A stretch of DNA of 64,000 bases from Ottelia alismoides (taxonomy: Eukaryota; Streptophyta; Magnoliopsida; Alismatales; Hydrocharitaceae), in contig JAZKJV010003370.1 of NCBI GenBank assembly GCA_037367405.1, positions 744,001 to 808,000 on the forward strand, read 5' to 3'. How positions within the stretch are numbered: the stretch's first letter is position 1; the number at the start of each line of letters is the position of its first letter. The translations under genes were made by a program, and so were the position numbers. The notes under the pieces were generated by a model that had not been told where the DNA came from, did no database searches, and worked only from the letters and a program-made list of their open reading frames with translations. Positions 12,862-24,504 of the stretch are shown here, one piece after another.

Positions 12862-13146
12862 CTGGGTCTGCTCAAGCCTACAAGAATGATAGTTCAGTTT
12901 GCTGATCGATAGATTAAGCGATCCAGAGGTGTGTTAGAGGACATTATTGTAATGGTTCTTGGCATGCAATTCACAATGGACTTCATTATCTTGGACATGG
13001 ATACAACTGTACCGTTACGCCGGATGCCTATTATACTTGGTCGGCCATTCCTACGAACTGCCGAGGTGATAACTAATTATGCGTATGGAAATATCACTTC
13101 TCGCTCCAACAGGTTATACTGGATATGGTCACTGAACCTAAAGCCA
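12862..13146 (+). pseudogene. Gypsy aspartic protease, C-terminal half
   Basis: Reads MIVQFADR, stop, IKRSRGVLEDIIVMV, then FIILDMD and PIILGRPFLRTAE. This is the flap and C-terminal half of the Athila-type protease. The active-site D-T/S/N-G block that should come first is missing, because the element is truncated here. Confidence 0.8.
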
Positions 13147-13791
13147 TAGAGAACACACCTAGGAAAGGAACTCAGAAACATTGAAAGCTGACTGTGACCT
13201 ACTTGAGGATATCAGAGACCCTGAGTTATTACTAAATGACATATTGAACCAGGAATTCCTCGCCCTTGAGAAAGACCTGGAAATCACAGTCGAACCTAAC
13301 TTATGTACCGACAGGGAGGTCCATTTTGAAGAGCTGCAATTTGTTTGAGGAACATCCATGCCAAAACTAAATAAGAGGAACTTATTGCAGACATGTTCGG
13401 TATATTTGTGTCTGAACCGGAAGTAAAAAAGGTGGATACTAACATATTGCCACCTTCAAAGAAATGACCACCAACCCAATTGTCGAGGTTATCATAAAGC
13501 TGATTCCAACCCCATTCGAACTCAAGCCACTTCTGGCAAATCTTAAATATGCATTCCTTGCAGGTGAAAATGAATCGTATCCTGCCATCATCAGTAGTCG
13601 ATTGAAGATAGATCAAGAATCTTGCTTGCTAGAGGCTGTAGAGAAAAAAAGCAAGGCTCTTGATTGTAGTATTTCAGATCTTTGTGGGATAAATGCAGCC
13701 TTGTGTTCACATTATATCTATGTAGAAGATGATTGTAAACCGTCCCATGGATCTCGGTGAAGATTAAACCCCTAATATTCAGGATGTAGTC
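13147..13791 (+). pseudogene. Protease-RT linker (broken)
   Basis: Linker region of the polyprotein. From 13464 it reads NPIVEVIIKLIPTPFELKPL and later LLEAVEKKSKALD and DLCGINAALCSHYIYVEDD. This matches the linker just before RT in Ath-4 and Ath-5. Two or more frame breaks precede the RT. Confidence 0.75.
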
Positions 13792-14307
13792 ATGAAGCAA
13801 ATCATGAAATGCTGTGAAGATGGCTTCATTTATTTTATCTCTGTCTCAAAATGGGTAAGCCCATTACATGTAGTTCCAAAGAAATTCAGGATCACTATGG
13901 TTACAAATGAACATGGAGAGGAGATTCCGACCAGTGTACCTACTTGGCGCATATGTGTTCATTACACGTGTACGATCTCAGCTACTAAGAAGGACTACTT
14001 TCCATTGTCGTTTATTAATCAAGTACTTGAAAGGTTAGTAGGGAAAGAGTTCTTTTGTTTCTTGGAGGGGTATTTGGGATATAACCAAGTGGCGATTACC
14101 TCTGAGGATCAAGAGAAGACAACATTCACTCGTCCGTTTGACACCTATGCCTTCAAATGGATGCCCTTTGGATTCTGTATTGCGTTAGCTACATTACAAA
14201 GGTGTATGTTGGATGTGTTCATCGACATGGTGGGTAGATTTCTGGAGGTTTTCATGGATGATTTCTTGGTCTTTGGTGATAGTTTTGATGTTGTCTTTAT
14301 CATCTAG
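13792..14307 (+). pseudogene. Gypsy reverse transcriptase, finger and palm
   Basis: The longest uninterrupted pol stretch in Ath-2, 171 codons. Blocks in order: SKWVSPLHVVPKK (about residue 19), a degraded R-x-C-V-x-Y block (residue 57), FPLSFINQ-LERL (residue 75), YNQVAI-SEDQEKTTFT (residue 100), and MPFGFC followed by LQRCM. The catalytic box VFMDDF (residue 155) keeps both aspartates. The frame is lost just behind the active site, so no complete enzyme can be made. The opening ATG is not a natural start, since RT is cut from a polyprotein. Confidence 0.85.
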
Positions 14308-15159
14308 ATTGAGTGCTTAAGAGATGATGCAGGAGAACCTTGTGCTCTCATGGGAGAAGAGTCACTCTATGGTCACCAAAGGAATTGTGCTGGGCTACAT
14401 CATTTCCAAGCGATGCATGGAGGTCGACCCGATGAAGGTGGATGTTATCCCAAACTTGAGCCACCTAGAACAATGAAGAATGCAAGGTCTTTTCTGGGGC
14501 ATGTCAGATTTTATAGATGATTAATCCAAAACTTCAGCAAGATTTCCCGACCTCTTACTGAATTACTTGGCAAGGAGGTAGATTTTATTGTTGATGAAAA
14601 AGTCCTTGAAGCCTTTAATCAACTTAAAGAATTGGTTACTCAATCATCTGCCCTACAACCACCCCGACTGGTCTCTCCCATTCGAGATCATGACGGAAAT
14701 GTCATATTATGCTATTGGGGATGTGTTGGGACAAAGCAGGGATGGATTGTAATTCGCAATTCACTATGCCAACACGACATTAGATGAGGCCCAAAAGAAT
14801 TACCTTGTAGTATAAATAGAGTTGCAAGTCATTGTATTCTCCTTAGAGAAGTTCATATATCATCTTCTCAGATCAAAAGTCATCATACAAAATGACCACT
14901 CTACTATCAGATACTTAAAGCAAAAGAAGGATGCCAAATCACATCTACTCCATTGTATCCTTTTGCTCCAGGATTTGATTCAGAAATAAGAGATAAACCT
15001 AGAGTAAAAAATGTGGTAGCAGATCACTTATCAAGAATTGAATGCCCAGCTATTCCATTGGGTGGTGCATCAATCACAGACATGTTTCCATATGAATCGA
15101 TTTTGAGTGTCACCTCACTACCTTGGTATGTCAATATTGTGAACTACCTTATTTCTTAG
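14308..15159 (+). pseudogene. Gypsy RT thumb and RNase H (broken)
   Basis: In shifting frames: VDP-KVD and KLEPPR near 14430, RSFLGHVRFYR, ISRPLTELLGKEVDFIVDEKVLEAF near 14550, then RNase H remnants. From 14953 an open frame reads EIRDKPRVKNVVADHLSRIE, the end of RNase H, and PWYVNIVNYLIS, the start of the linker to integrase. Stops and frameshifts throughout. Confidence 0.8.
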
Positions 15160-16330
15160 GTGGTCCCACAAGATTCGACCAAAGTCAAGAAGGGCAAGTT
15201 TTTGTCCGACATCCATTTCTACTAGTGGGAAGATCCGTACCTTTTTAGGGAAAGTGCATATTGAAATTTGGAGACGATGCATTCCGCAGGAGGAGTACAC
15301 TAGTACCCTCAAGAACTATCATAAGCTCGAAGTAGGTGGACACCATTCTGGAAATTAGATGATAGCTAAAGTAATACAATGTGACCTCTGGTGGCCTACA
15401 CTATTCAGGAATGCCACAACCTATGTAGAAGGTTGCGCTTACTGTCAGAAGATGGGACAGACCCATGGTTCAAAAGATTAGGTGCTATTCAAGTTCGTTC
15501 AGATTTATATTGTTTTTTATGCTTGAGGCATTGACTTTATGGACCCATTTCCAAACAGACAGGGTTTTGAATACATCCTTCTCACTGTCAATTATATGAT
15601 TCATTGGGTGGAAGCTATCCTCACTTGAGCCACCGATAGTTGTACTGTTTGTTGCTTTTTTAAGGATAATATATTATCTCGTGGTTTGGAATCACCAAAA
15701 TCTTGATTTGAGATGGGGGTAGTCATTTTGTGAATAAAGAAGTTAGAAACCTTGTTAAGGACTTTGGCATCGACCATCATGTCACCTCTCCTTACCACCT
15801 GCAATCAAATAATTTGATCGAATTATCTAATAGGGAGATCAAGACTATCTTGCAGAAGTTGTACAACCCGATAGGAAGAACTGGTCTCAACTTCTTAATT
15901 CCATTCTAGAGGCTTATCACACGACTTACAAGACTCCATTAGAAATGTCTCCTTGTCAGCTTATATATGGGAAGCCATGCTACATGTTTGTTGAACTCAT
16001 TCATAAATCTTTATGGGCGGTGAATATCTGCAACCTGGACTTATAGAAAAGTGGTTAGAACCAAAAGGTAGATTTGAACAAACTCTTGGAATTTTGAGAC
16101 TATGATTATGATAATAGCATAATGTACAAGGAGAAAGTCAAGCATTGGCACGATAAGCACATCCAAAGAAAGAGCCAGGTTAGAAGGTTTGGTTGTTTGA
16201 TATAACTTGAAGATATTCTCGAGAAAATTGAAGAGCAAATGGAAAAGACCATATATTGTGAAAGTAGTATGTGACAGTGGAAGTATTTTGATAATTGTCA
16301 TCTGATGCACATTAGTTCATAGTCAACAGA
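15160..16330 (+). pseudogene. Gypsy integrase (broken)
   Basis: The zinc-binding domain is recognisable near 15317 as HKLEVGGHHSG, then CDLWWPTLFRNATTYVEGC and CAYC. The core follows: GIDFMDPFPNRQGFEYILL near 15525 (first catalytic Asp), a GGSHFVNKEV block near 15715 where the usual catalytic Asp-Asn-Gly is altered, and YHLQSNN-IELSNREIK near 15790 with the third acidic residue. The C-terminal part fades by about 16330. Confidence 0.8.
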
Positions 16331-16530
16331 CAGTTGCTAAAGCCATACATAGAGCAAGATACATTCCACTCTGTTGTGGATTTAATCAATGTGGTATTTT
16401 AGGACGATCTCTTAGAAGAAGCAGTAGAATCGGACTCAGAGCTGAACAAAAACATTTTCCTTGATTTATTTCTTCTTTTTGTTTCATTCTTTCACTTTTT
16501 CGTTTATTCATTCATCCCATTTCATCAGTG

Positions 16531-16931
16531 CTATACTTAGGATATACTTCATCCTAAGTATAGGGGGATGAGGATTCGAGTTTTTCTTTTTGTTCTCTCG
16601 CTTGTATCCCAATTGGTTTATATTATGTTCTATATTTAGGGATATTTTACCCTAAGTATAGGGGGAGATAAGCAAATACGTTGATTTCCTATATTCTTAC
16701 ACTTGATCATCCTTGCTTAGTCTTCAGTTTACTATACTTCAGGATTAGTTGATCTTTAGTATAGGGGAGACGATCAACTTCTTATTCTTTTATTTAGTCA
16801 TTACAGTATAAATTCTTATATACTTAGCACGAGTTATGTCTTCCTTTGTTGCAATTTGGTAACTATGAGGACATACTTCAAGCTAAGTATAGAGGGTCGT
16901 ATTAATCGTATATATACGTTAGCCATAACTC
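16531..16931 (+). repeat. Hairpin tract with PPT-like repeats (Ath-2)
   Basis: Module 1 (16531-16567) has perfect 13-base arms, CTATACTTAGGAT and ATCCTAAGTATAG, then GGGG. Module 2 (16630-16665) has CTATATTTAGGG with CCCTAAGTATAG, a different but still paired inner stem. Module 3 (16732-16768) is decayed. Module 4 (16819-16896) has TATGTC (16835-16840) opposite GACATA (16870-16875). GAGTTATG (16831-16838) can instead pair with CATAACTC (16924-16931). Confidence 0.8.
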
Positions 16932-17689
16932 ATATCTCTTGTATTTTCAATAATATAGCTAAAATACATTGGATAAGGATATACAAATAAAAAGAATGAA
17001 AATCTATAGTAAATACGTGTGAAAATTTTTGAAAATTATTTGGAAAATTTGCTTGAAAATGTTTTGTAAATGATTTTGAAAATGGTTGCAAAATATTTTG
17101 AAAAATCTTTTGTAAACCTTTGAAAAATATTCCTTTATATATGTTTGTGAATGTTTGTGAATTTACTAACCCTTTTCAAAAACCCCTAAAAATTGAAAAA
17201 TTTTCAAAACCCATAAAAGTTCCAAAACTATTTGAAAATTACATAAAAACTTCAAAACTAGAAAATTTACTTCACAAAAATATCTTTGCATTTTATAATC
17301 ATTTTCAGAATGATCTTGACAATTAAACTAGTCTGGAAAAAAACCTGAATTGGAGCTTGGTTTAGACCTTAATCCACTTAATTTCATAGGAATCTTATAA
17401 GAACTAGAGTTAAGACTTTTCATGTCAATGAGACTTAATTCTTTGAGTCCACTAGACTATGTTCACAAGTTATCTTGATTAGCCTAAGTAGAATATTTCG
17501 AGACACACACATGACTCTTGGCGACAGTGGTCTAACTTGGACAAAGCACTCCACACATAGCTCAACTCAGATGGGGTGGTGGAGGACATAATTCTTTAGC
17601 TTAAGAAGCACACATGTGAAAATATACGCCGCCCTAATAGGAGGTCAGTGCACCCAACTCGATCCCTAGAAACCCAAGGTATTTAATAT
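16932..17689 (+). other. Non-coding 3' tract of Ath-2, shortened
   Basis: AT-rich to 17330, then sequence matching the NA-A 3' tract (31980-32260) in order, for example 'gacttaattctttgagtcc' and 'tagcctaagtagaatat'. The last kilobase and the polypurine tract are missing. The small open frame at 17120-17326 is low-complexity Lys/Phe/Asn and probably chance. Confidence 0.6.
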
Positions 17690-20600
17690 ACTATAAATAG
17701 ATCTTATTTACACTATTTTATACACACTCATACATACCTCAAATCAAAATGGTTTTAACATGAAACATGTACATAATAATATATAACATAATAAAAATAA
17801 TAGCACAAACAAATCATGCACAAGTCACTTTGTACACTAAGTTGAAAAGGCCGCAAACACAACTTCATTGACCAATATCTCCTCCATATGAACTCAAATT
17901 CACCGTACTCACTCCATTGTATTTGAAATTAAATCATCTATCAAATGAAGGTGATTTCATTTAATTTGGAGTCAAGATGCAGAAGCCGATGGTGTATTTT
18001 GGTGCTTGTACATTTGTATTTAAGGTCATTATATTTTACTTTTTTTGTTTTTTTAGCATCTTTACATTTTTCATTAATTATACATATTATTTAACACCTA
18101 TATAAATCGTAAATTAAATTAAAATCATTTAAAAATAACAAAGATAATTATTAAATCATAAACATGTAGGTATGAGATACCTATATTATAACTATACGTA
18201 TTTATATTAGCAATCATTCAATGAAAATAGGTAAATATGTATTGAATAATATTATAAATAAATTATGTAAATATTATATTATGTATGAAAATAATAAATT
18301 AAAAGTATGAATACAAAAGACATAAGTATAAATACCTATACATAAAGCATGTAAATAATATATACTAATAAATAAGTCAATAAAATACATAAAAATCACC
18401 TAAAATAGATTAATAAATAAAAAAATTCATGTTTTGAGATTTAATTAATAAGACCACTTTTTATTTATTTTCACATTATTTCCATTTTCTCTCTGTTTTG
18501 TCCTCTAGTGGTCCATGTCGACCAATGGGGAGGCTTCGGTTGTGGGTCAACTCCCCCCTTTCACCCCTTGGACCGATCCCTGATGTGTATTTACCTCTTG
18601 TCACTAATTTTTCTAGCCTTATCCGATCCTCCTCTCTGCACAATTTCTTCATGAGAATTCTTCGTCAAGATATCAGCATTCACACAGATCCATGCATTCT
18701 CTTGGTCAATCCTCGAATAAGACAAAAACCCTAATCGAAGACCCCTCTCCAGTCAATGTGTTATAAAGTTTCTCATTCATCTCCAGTCAAACCTAATCTG
18801 AGTTTGGCTCGTTGTAGCCCCTAGAATTCTTCCTAGAGAGAAGCCTTAGTGACAAAAAGAGTTCCCCTTTTTTAATCGAGGCGAGGAGAAGGCGGAGGAG
18901 TCAAGATTCACCATCACTAGAGTCGAGCTTCAAGTGATCCTGCTTCTAGGTCATCCCGATCAGGTGAGCCCTTTGTTTTTCATTTTTTCAATCCATAGTA
19001 TTAGTAGCACAATCTAGGTTTTTATTTCAACTAATTTCATATAAGTTAGCTAAAAATCCCAAAAGTTTCTTTGCTAGAGCTCTAGGCTCTGACTACTGTT
19101 CCGCTCGTTTCAACCACAGTTCTGATTCGTTATTCACTCCATCACCTTCCCCTTCACGTTCTTCGCATCCCCAGATCATCGGTCACCATCGTTCTTGCAC
19201 AGAACAAGGAATTAGATCTCATTTTGCCACCCTTTGTCGGAGATCTCCGCCCATCCATTTTCCCTTGTTTTTGCTTGACCCTCAAGCCGAGGAGCTTCTC
19301 CCTCGAACCCTGAAGCTTCCCGTGTATGTTTGGATCCCAAAGGACCACTCATGGTGGTATTTAACAAAGATATGAAGCTTCCAGGTGTGGTGAATGAAGT
19401 AAGAGATCCATGCCTCCTCTAATGAGGCCTAGACACATTTGAACCCTCAAGTCAACGCGAAATGACGTTAGGATTATTTTGAGACTCCCCACTGAGAGAG
19501 AGACAATCAGAGCAAGGAGCAAGACTCGATCGAGCCCAGGGAAGAATGGTATTCTTCCCTATTCTTACGGACAACCCCATACCTGTTCGATCTTGGCGTG
19601 CCTCCAATTTTAATATTCACCCTCAGATCAGGGCTGAAGCGATGCACGCTTGCAAATGTTGATCTGTTCAAGTGAAATCATACGGAACTTTAGGAGTTGT
19701 CAGATAGTGCACCGTTGGGGGTATTTTGCAACACACTGCCTCTGCATTTTGTATTTTATTTTTAATATTGAAACATTCTTCTACAATGTAATATTTTTTA
19801 GATATTTTGCACTAGGACCCTTGTATGTTATTTTATTTGCAATTAGGTCTATTTCCAGATCACCTCGTGTGACTCTCATTGTGAGGTGCCTGATATTTTA
19901 GAAGGGACCCCCTCTGACTTTGTTTATTTCACTTTTGTCCCAAATTATGTAAAATATGTGTAATATTTTAGTATAAATTACACAATTAGACCTAGAAATT
20001 ATTCTATTTGCATTTATACCCACGCCAAGCGTGAATATTTTGTATCTTTTATTATGAACTTTACATCTATGCCCCTAGATTTGTTTAAGGTGTTATTAAA
20101 TGCATGAATAGTTTTTGAAAATTACATTAGGTCATAATGTTGTAGTTTATTTTTATTTTGTGTATTTATTTTTATTTATTATCTCTGTTTACGTAAAAAT
20201 TATAGGAAGATTAGATTAAGTTCCTGGAACCATATTACATCACATATATTTTTCATAAGGCATTTGAAAATATTTTCCTATTTATTAAAAGTAAAAAGAC
20301 ATGCTTTTTTAATCTATTTGACTATTAAAAATCCATAAAATTACAAAACATTTTAAAAATTCCAAAAAATTTATAATAGATCTATTTTTGTTTTATTTTA
20401 TCATACAACCAAAAATCTTCAAAAGGTTTGAAATTATAACCCTAAAAATCACATAACATAGAAAATATTATAAAAATTTGCAAAAATGGTAGAAAATTCC
20501 AAAAATGGTGCTTTCTATTTCTAAATTTTTGTATTCTATATAGTATATTAAAATTAGTTTAGTGTTAATTTTGAACTGATATCTATTTTTAAAACCTGAG

Positions 20601-21150
20601 CAAGTTTCTAGATTTATTGTATTCACTATTTTGACTTATTTTCGACTCTAAAAATTCATAAACATTAGAAAATGCTCTGAATAATCGAAAACATAGAAAA
20701 ATGTTAAAAATTCAAAAATATTATATTCTCTTTATTTTGACTTTATTTGATTTATTTAAGAAATTCAAAAACACATTTTCTCTTTATATATAGTATATAC
20801 ATAGCGTAAATATACTTATTATTATATATCCTTTTTAAAAATTAGAAGACGTTAATTTTTAAAAAATCAAAACATTAAAAAACAAAAACATAAAAATCAT
20901 GAAATTTTAAATATATATAGAAACCCACAAAAAATTTAAAATAAAAACAAGAAAAACTACAATCTAAAAACATTTACTAATTAGCAATAATTAATAATTA
21001 TTTTATCTATCCATATTTTGCTTCCCTGAGCTCAATACTCTACCATAATATTGTAGAGTTATAGTAAATTTTGACTCCCACATTCGCATTTGGATTTACT
21101 CATTTAATTATTAATTGATTGTTGATTGATTAACGATTTGGTCAAAACAA
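17690..21150 (+). mobile_element. Ath-2 LTR (left end truncated)
   Basis: No clean TG start is visible. LTR homology is recognised from about 17840: 'ccatatgaactcaaattc' resembles the Ath-5 LTR, and a degraded U3 motif TTTCATTTAATTTGGAGTC lies at 17961. Then come an AT-rich stretch, a leader-like region (18490-19640), TTGCA...CCC phrases at 19715-20035, a long AT-rich block and the 'gcttccctgagctcaa' U5 landmark near 21021. It ends near 21150, where Ath-3 internal sequence begins. It could equally be the 5' LTR of Ath-3. Confidence 0.6.
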
Positions 21151-21187
21151 CGATCGGTGTTCTAGCCTTGTTAGGAACATCAGACCA

Positions 21188-21900
21188 ATGCCCAGTCATC
21201 AGTCAGCTGACGTACCAGTCGGACCAGCAGGGTCTACACTAAAAGCATCACCCACATCTACGACAACATCAACTACAGTATCAGGGGCATCTGTGATAGT
21301 CTTCACGTTATTCTTCATCTCAGTAGTAGTCCTCTTCATCATGACCCATAGACTTCTAGAGGTTGATTCTCGAGGAGCTTCGTTCCTATAGGAACGAGTT
21401 ACAAGATATGCAGGTTGAAATCAACCACTTATCCCTTTGGCAGGATGAGCAGTCTACATCATTGACCTCCATACCCACATTGGTTCAGGATAACCCCAAA
21501 GCCTGAACAAGACACATCAACAACAACAATATGGTTAGGAATACTACTCAGACTCACTTAGATTTGAGCATGAGATTCTTTCATTTGATTGTATTAATCA
21601 TATATCACTCGAGAGCGCAAGGACCATGGTCGTACCTGATCGGGCAAGGGATATAGAGAGGGACGTCTCTATGCCTCTACTTGAGGATACTTTGGAGGAT
21701 GAGAAGTACATGAATCACACTTAGCAGCTCCTTCAGTAGAGGATGAAGACATCCACTCCTGGCAGAGAGAGAACAATGAGGATATGACCACATCAGCAAC
21801 ATGGAGATACTTCTGAGTCCATGGAGGAACTTATACCTCCGATTGAGGAGGATATACAAGCAGTAGATATCCCCAACATGTAGTAGGCAATAATGTGTTG
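21188..21900 (+). pseudogene. Gag-like N-terminal region of Ath-3 (broken)
   Basis: The first frame (21188-21391) is Ser/Thr/Pro-rich. Further on the sequence encodes INHLSLWQDEQST, then a block near 21610 reading RRTMVVPDRARDIERD. The same pair of blocks occurs in Ath-5 (NHLFHLHEERST and RRTMVISDRSRDMERT). A shorter version, MVDRTTRMER, lies in NA-A ORF1. This links the proteins of the three elements. I see neither a capsid domain nor a zinc knuckle. Several stops. Confidence 0.6.
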
Positions 21901-22029
21901 AATTCCAAGTTGCATCTATAATATTCATATATGAAGAACTTTATTTATATTAATGCAAAGAATGATGTTCAATTTATGATTCGGATTCTTCATCTTCTAT
22001 TTCTCTTGCTTCAATCCCTTCCCTCATGC

Positions 22030-22670
22030 TCTAACAATTGGAAAGTACATTGTTAAGAAGATTCAAAAAGATGATCTAGACATGTCACATTTTTTTAAAG
22101 ATAATTTTATGGTTAAGGTGTCATTTGATGAGTATGTGGCTATCCATACCACATTTAAGAAATACATTAAGGTGAGATGCACACCTACTAAGGTTAGCAG
22201 AATGAAACCAAACAATTATGTGAAGACATACATCTTATCAATGGTCACAACTTGTTTCCTCAAGAGCCAACCATTACTGAGAAAGAAGAGAGAGATGGGT
22301 GCACATTATGTGACGAGTCATACTGATGACATAACATTTGTATGCACTCTCCTAGATAATGGTTCTTCAATCAACCAATTACCCTGAGTTGGGACCTCTT
22401 TGCAAATCATGAGCATTACTCCAGTTTGCAGACAAGTTAATGAAGAAGGATAAAGGTAAGGTGAAGGATGCTATCATATTGATTGAGGGACAAGATTACA
22501 ATGTGTACTTCACAGTCCTTGACATGGAAATCTCCAATCATTGGAGAGACTCACAGATCATTCTTGGGTGGTCTTTCCTTAGGACCGTTGGTGCTTACTT
22601 TGATTATCTTACGAGAATGATGACGTCCTGCTCTCTAGATGGAGAAGTGGAACGTGAGATGAAGAAATGA
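22030..22670 (+). pseudogene. Gypsy aspartic protease (Ath-3)
   Basis: The first open stretch (22082-22387) includes KPNNYVKTYILSMVTT, KKREMGAHYV and TLLDNGSSINQLP. In that last block the catalytic Asp is followed by Asn-Gly, in place of the more usual Thr/Ser-Gly. A stop follows, then the second half (22440-22670) with VLDMEI and QIILGWSFLRT. The ADRS block is decayed. Same subfamily as the Ath-5 protease. Confidence 0.8.
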
Positions 22671-22828
22671 AGTGGCAAGGACCATACTCAGAGATGAGCA
22701 TGGACTACTCTTCTTCAGAGGCAGATTGTAAAGAGATGAGCATAGTTAGGGTATAAAAACAAACCTCAGTAGGACAGAGTGAGGCCCTCTCATCTTATGA
22801 GGATTGTGTTCATGATGCAATTTGCGAG

Positions 22829-23548
22829 GTGTTGCTGAGTTTCTTGAGAGATGCATCCCCATATCCCCATGATGTCTTAGAGATCCTTTTAGATATGATG
22901 GTTACATTTTCTTTGGACACGGCTTTGGACGGACTACTATATTTCGTTGACGATCTGACTTCAAGCATAACAGAGTTGGTGGCAAGAACATCAGAGAAAA
23001 ACTCACCTTCATGTAGCACAAAACATGATTCAGAGACGGTTCAGTTCGATTTGATAAATGACACAACAATGTTAGAGCTGAAGCTGCTTTCTCCTACACT
23101 TAAGTACGCCTTTCTTGCGGGACCCAAAGATATATTCCCTATCATCATTAGTTCTAAGTTGATTGTAGAACATGAGTCTACATTTTTAGAAGTTTCAGAA
23201 AAAAACTGCAAGGCCTTAGACTGGACTGAGTTGGATCTCGTGGGGATTAACCATGCTCTCTATTCACACCACATTTATGTCAAGGATAATTCTAGTCGTT
23301 CCATGAGTTTTAGAGAAGATTAGACCTGAATCTACTGGAATTAGTTAAGAAAGAGATTGAGAAGTGGTGTGGAGCATGCTTTATTCACCCCCATCTTAGA
23401 CTCCAAGTGGGTGGCCCCACTTCATGTTGTCTCGAAAAAGTCGGGGAATTCATATGATCACCACAATGAGGGGATAGAGATAAAGATACAAGTACCCATA
23501 TCGTGGCTCATCTGTGTCAATTGCAGATGCCTGAATGCTGCGATCAAG
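22829..23548 (+). pseudogene. Protease-RT linker and RT N-terminus (Ath-3)
   Basis: The linker frame (22829-23323) reads ELKLLSPTLKYAFLAGPKD, then a block like STFLEVSEKNCKALDW and LVGINHALYSHHIYVKD, as in Ath-5. A second frame from 23357 gives KWVAPLHVVSKKSG and ICVNCRCLNAAIK, the first RT blocks. The next block (K-x-HFPLPF) never arrives, because an LTR begins at 23549. Confidence 0.8.
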
Positions 23549-23856
23549 TGATGAATCTCCATTTCATCACCTTTGTTCTTTCATTTTGATCTTAGATCCC
23601 TAGCTAAATGCATGTTGTCAAAATGAGCATTCTTTAATTTGTACAAAATACTATATAAAATATTGTGTATTTATTGTATTTAAGTCCAAAATTAAAGAAC
23701 AAAGGAAGAAAAGAAAAAGAAATGAGACACCATAGGTGTTGAGTGACCCTTGCCCTCGAGACTTAGTCGTCATGATGACTTATTTGAAAAAAATAAAGTA
23801 GGGGGATATAAGGCAGCTAACTGTAGAGAAACCACATTCCGAAACCCTACAAATAT
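23549..23856 (+). mobile_element. Start of a different Athila LTR fused to NA-A
   Basis: Begins TGATGAATCTCC...TTTCATCA, the palindromic LTR start of this family. It does not match the first 200 bases of the NA-A 3' LTR. It contains AAGTAGGGGGATATAAGG, close to a phrase in the Ath-1 LTR (9960-9977). From GCTTGTATATATTTTA at 23857 onwards the sequence follows the NA-A LTR. I infer that this is the left end of the Ath-4 5' LTR, joined to the NA-A LTR by recombination. Confidence 0.55.
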
Positions 23857-24384
23857 AGCTTGTATATATTTTATTTTAACTCTAGATCTAATAAAACCAA
23901 CTCTATTGTGTATATATTACTAACACTAATTAAAGAAAAATATCAAAAAAATACTAACTTGTAATTACCTAATAAAATCCCAGCCCAAGTTTGAAACCAT
24001 GAACCTTAAAATGTGCATATCTCTCTCATACAGTCTCCGAATTAGGTCTACTGATTTTAAAGTAATATAAATTCAAACACCTTCGAAACAAGACCAATTT
24101 CATTAAAATCGGAGCTTGTATGCATAATTTGGGTTTTGGGCCCCTTTTGTATTGTACATATTGGTCGTTTTGCCCTTCATTTATTTTCTTAATTATTAAA
24201 AATCCAAAAAAATTAGATTAAGTTGTAAATATTCTTCTCATATTTTCTCTATTTTATTTTGATTTTTCTCTTATTGAAAAATGATTAAAAAAATTACAAA
24301 AGATAAAATGTGGTATTTTATATCTATAAGGTACCACCCAAAAATACATTTTGTACAGATGATCTCATTTGATTTTTGGCCCTT

Positions 24385-24425
24385 CACAAAAGTTGTAGAT
24401 CTCGTCGAGACGAGCAACTTTTGTG
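24385..24425. repeat. 41-base palindrome in the NA LTR
   Basis: Outer arms CACAAAAGTTG and CAACTTTTGTG pair perfectly. The centre CTCGTCGAGACGAG is itself a near-perfect palindrome. The 3' LTR copy is at 33750-33790. In NA-B only the right half survives (near 54836-54862). Confidence 0.9.
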
Positions 24426-24504
24426 TTGACCACTTTTTGATTTAATCCCTTTTGTTATTTCTTTTTAATTTTCTTTAAGTTTAATTTTTGAATTTTCTAG
24501 GAGC

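Larger units (their letters stand above)
12841..21150 (+). mobile_element. Ath-2: Athila-type gypsy element, pol plus LTR
   Basis: Runs from the second half of the protease through RT, RNase H and integrase to the hairpin tract, a shortened 3' tract and an LTR. The gag region and the catalytic half of the protease are absent, and the Ath-1 LTR abuts the truncated protease. The polypurine tract and first part of the 3' LTR also appear to be lost near 17690. All coding parts contain stops. Confidence 0.8.
21151..23548 (+). mobile_element. Ath-3: gypsy fragment, gag-like to RT start
   Basis: A gag-like region, protease, linker and the first 60 or so codons of RT on the plus strand. It stops abruptly at 23548, where an LTR start (TGATGAATC) cuts the RT frame. 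Reading frames resemble Ath-5 more than Ath-4, so these two form a subfamily. A capsid-type gag domain is not visible: only about 0.9 kb separates the LTR from the protease. Confidence 0.75.

Noticed and set aside
17690..17705. TATA-like ACTATAAATAG at the Ath-2 3' tract/LTR border
   Set aside because: Lies at the truncation point, not at the U3/R position used in the other LTRs, and AT-rich surroundings make chance likely.
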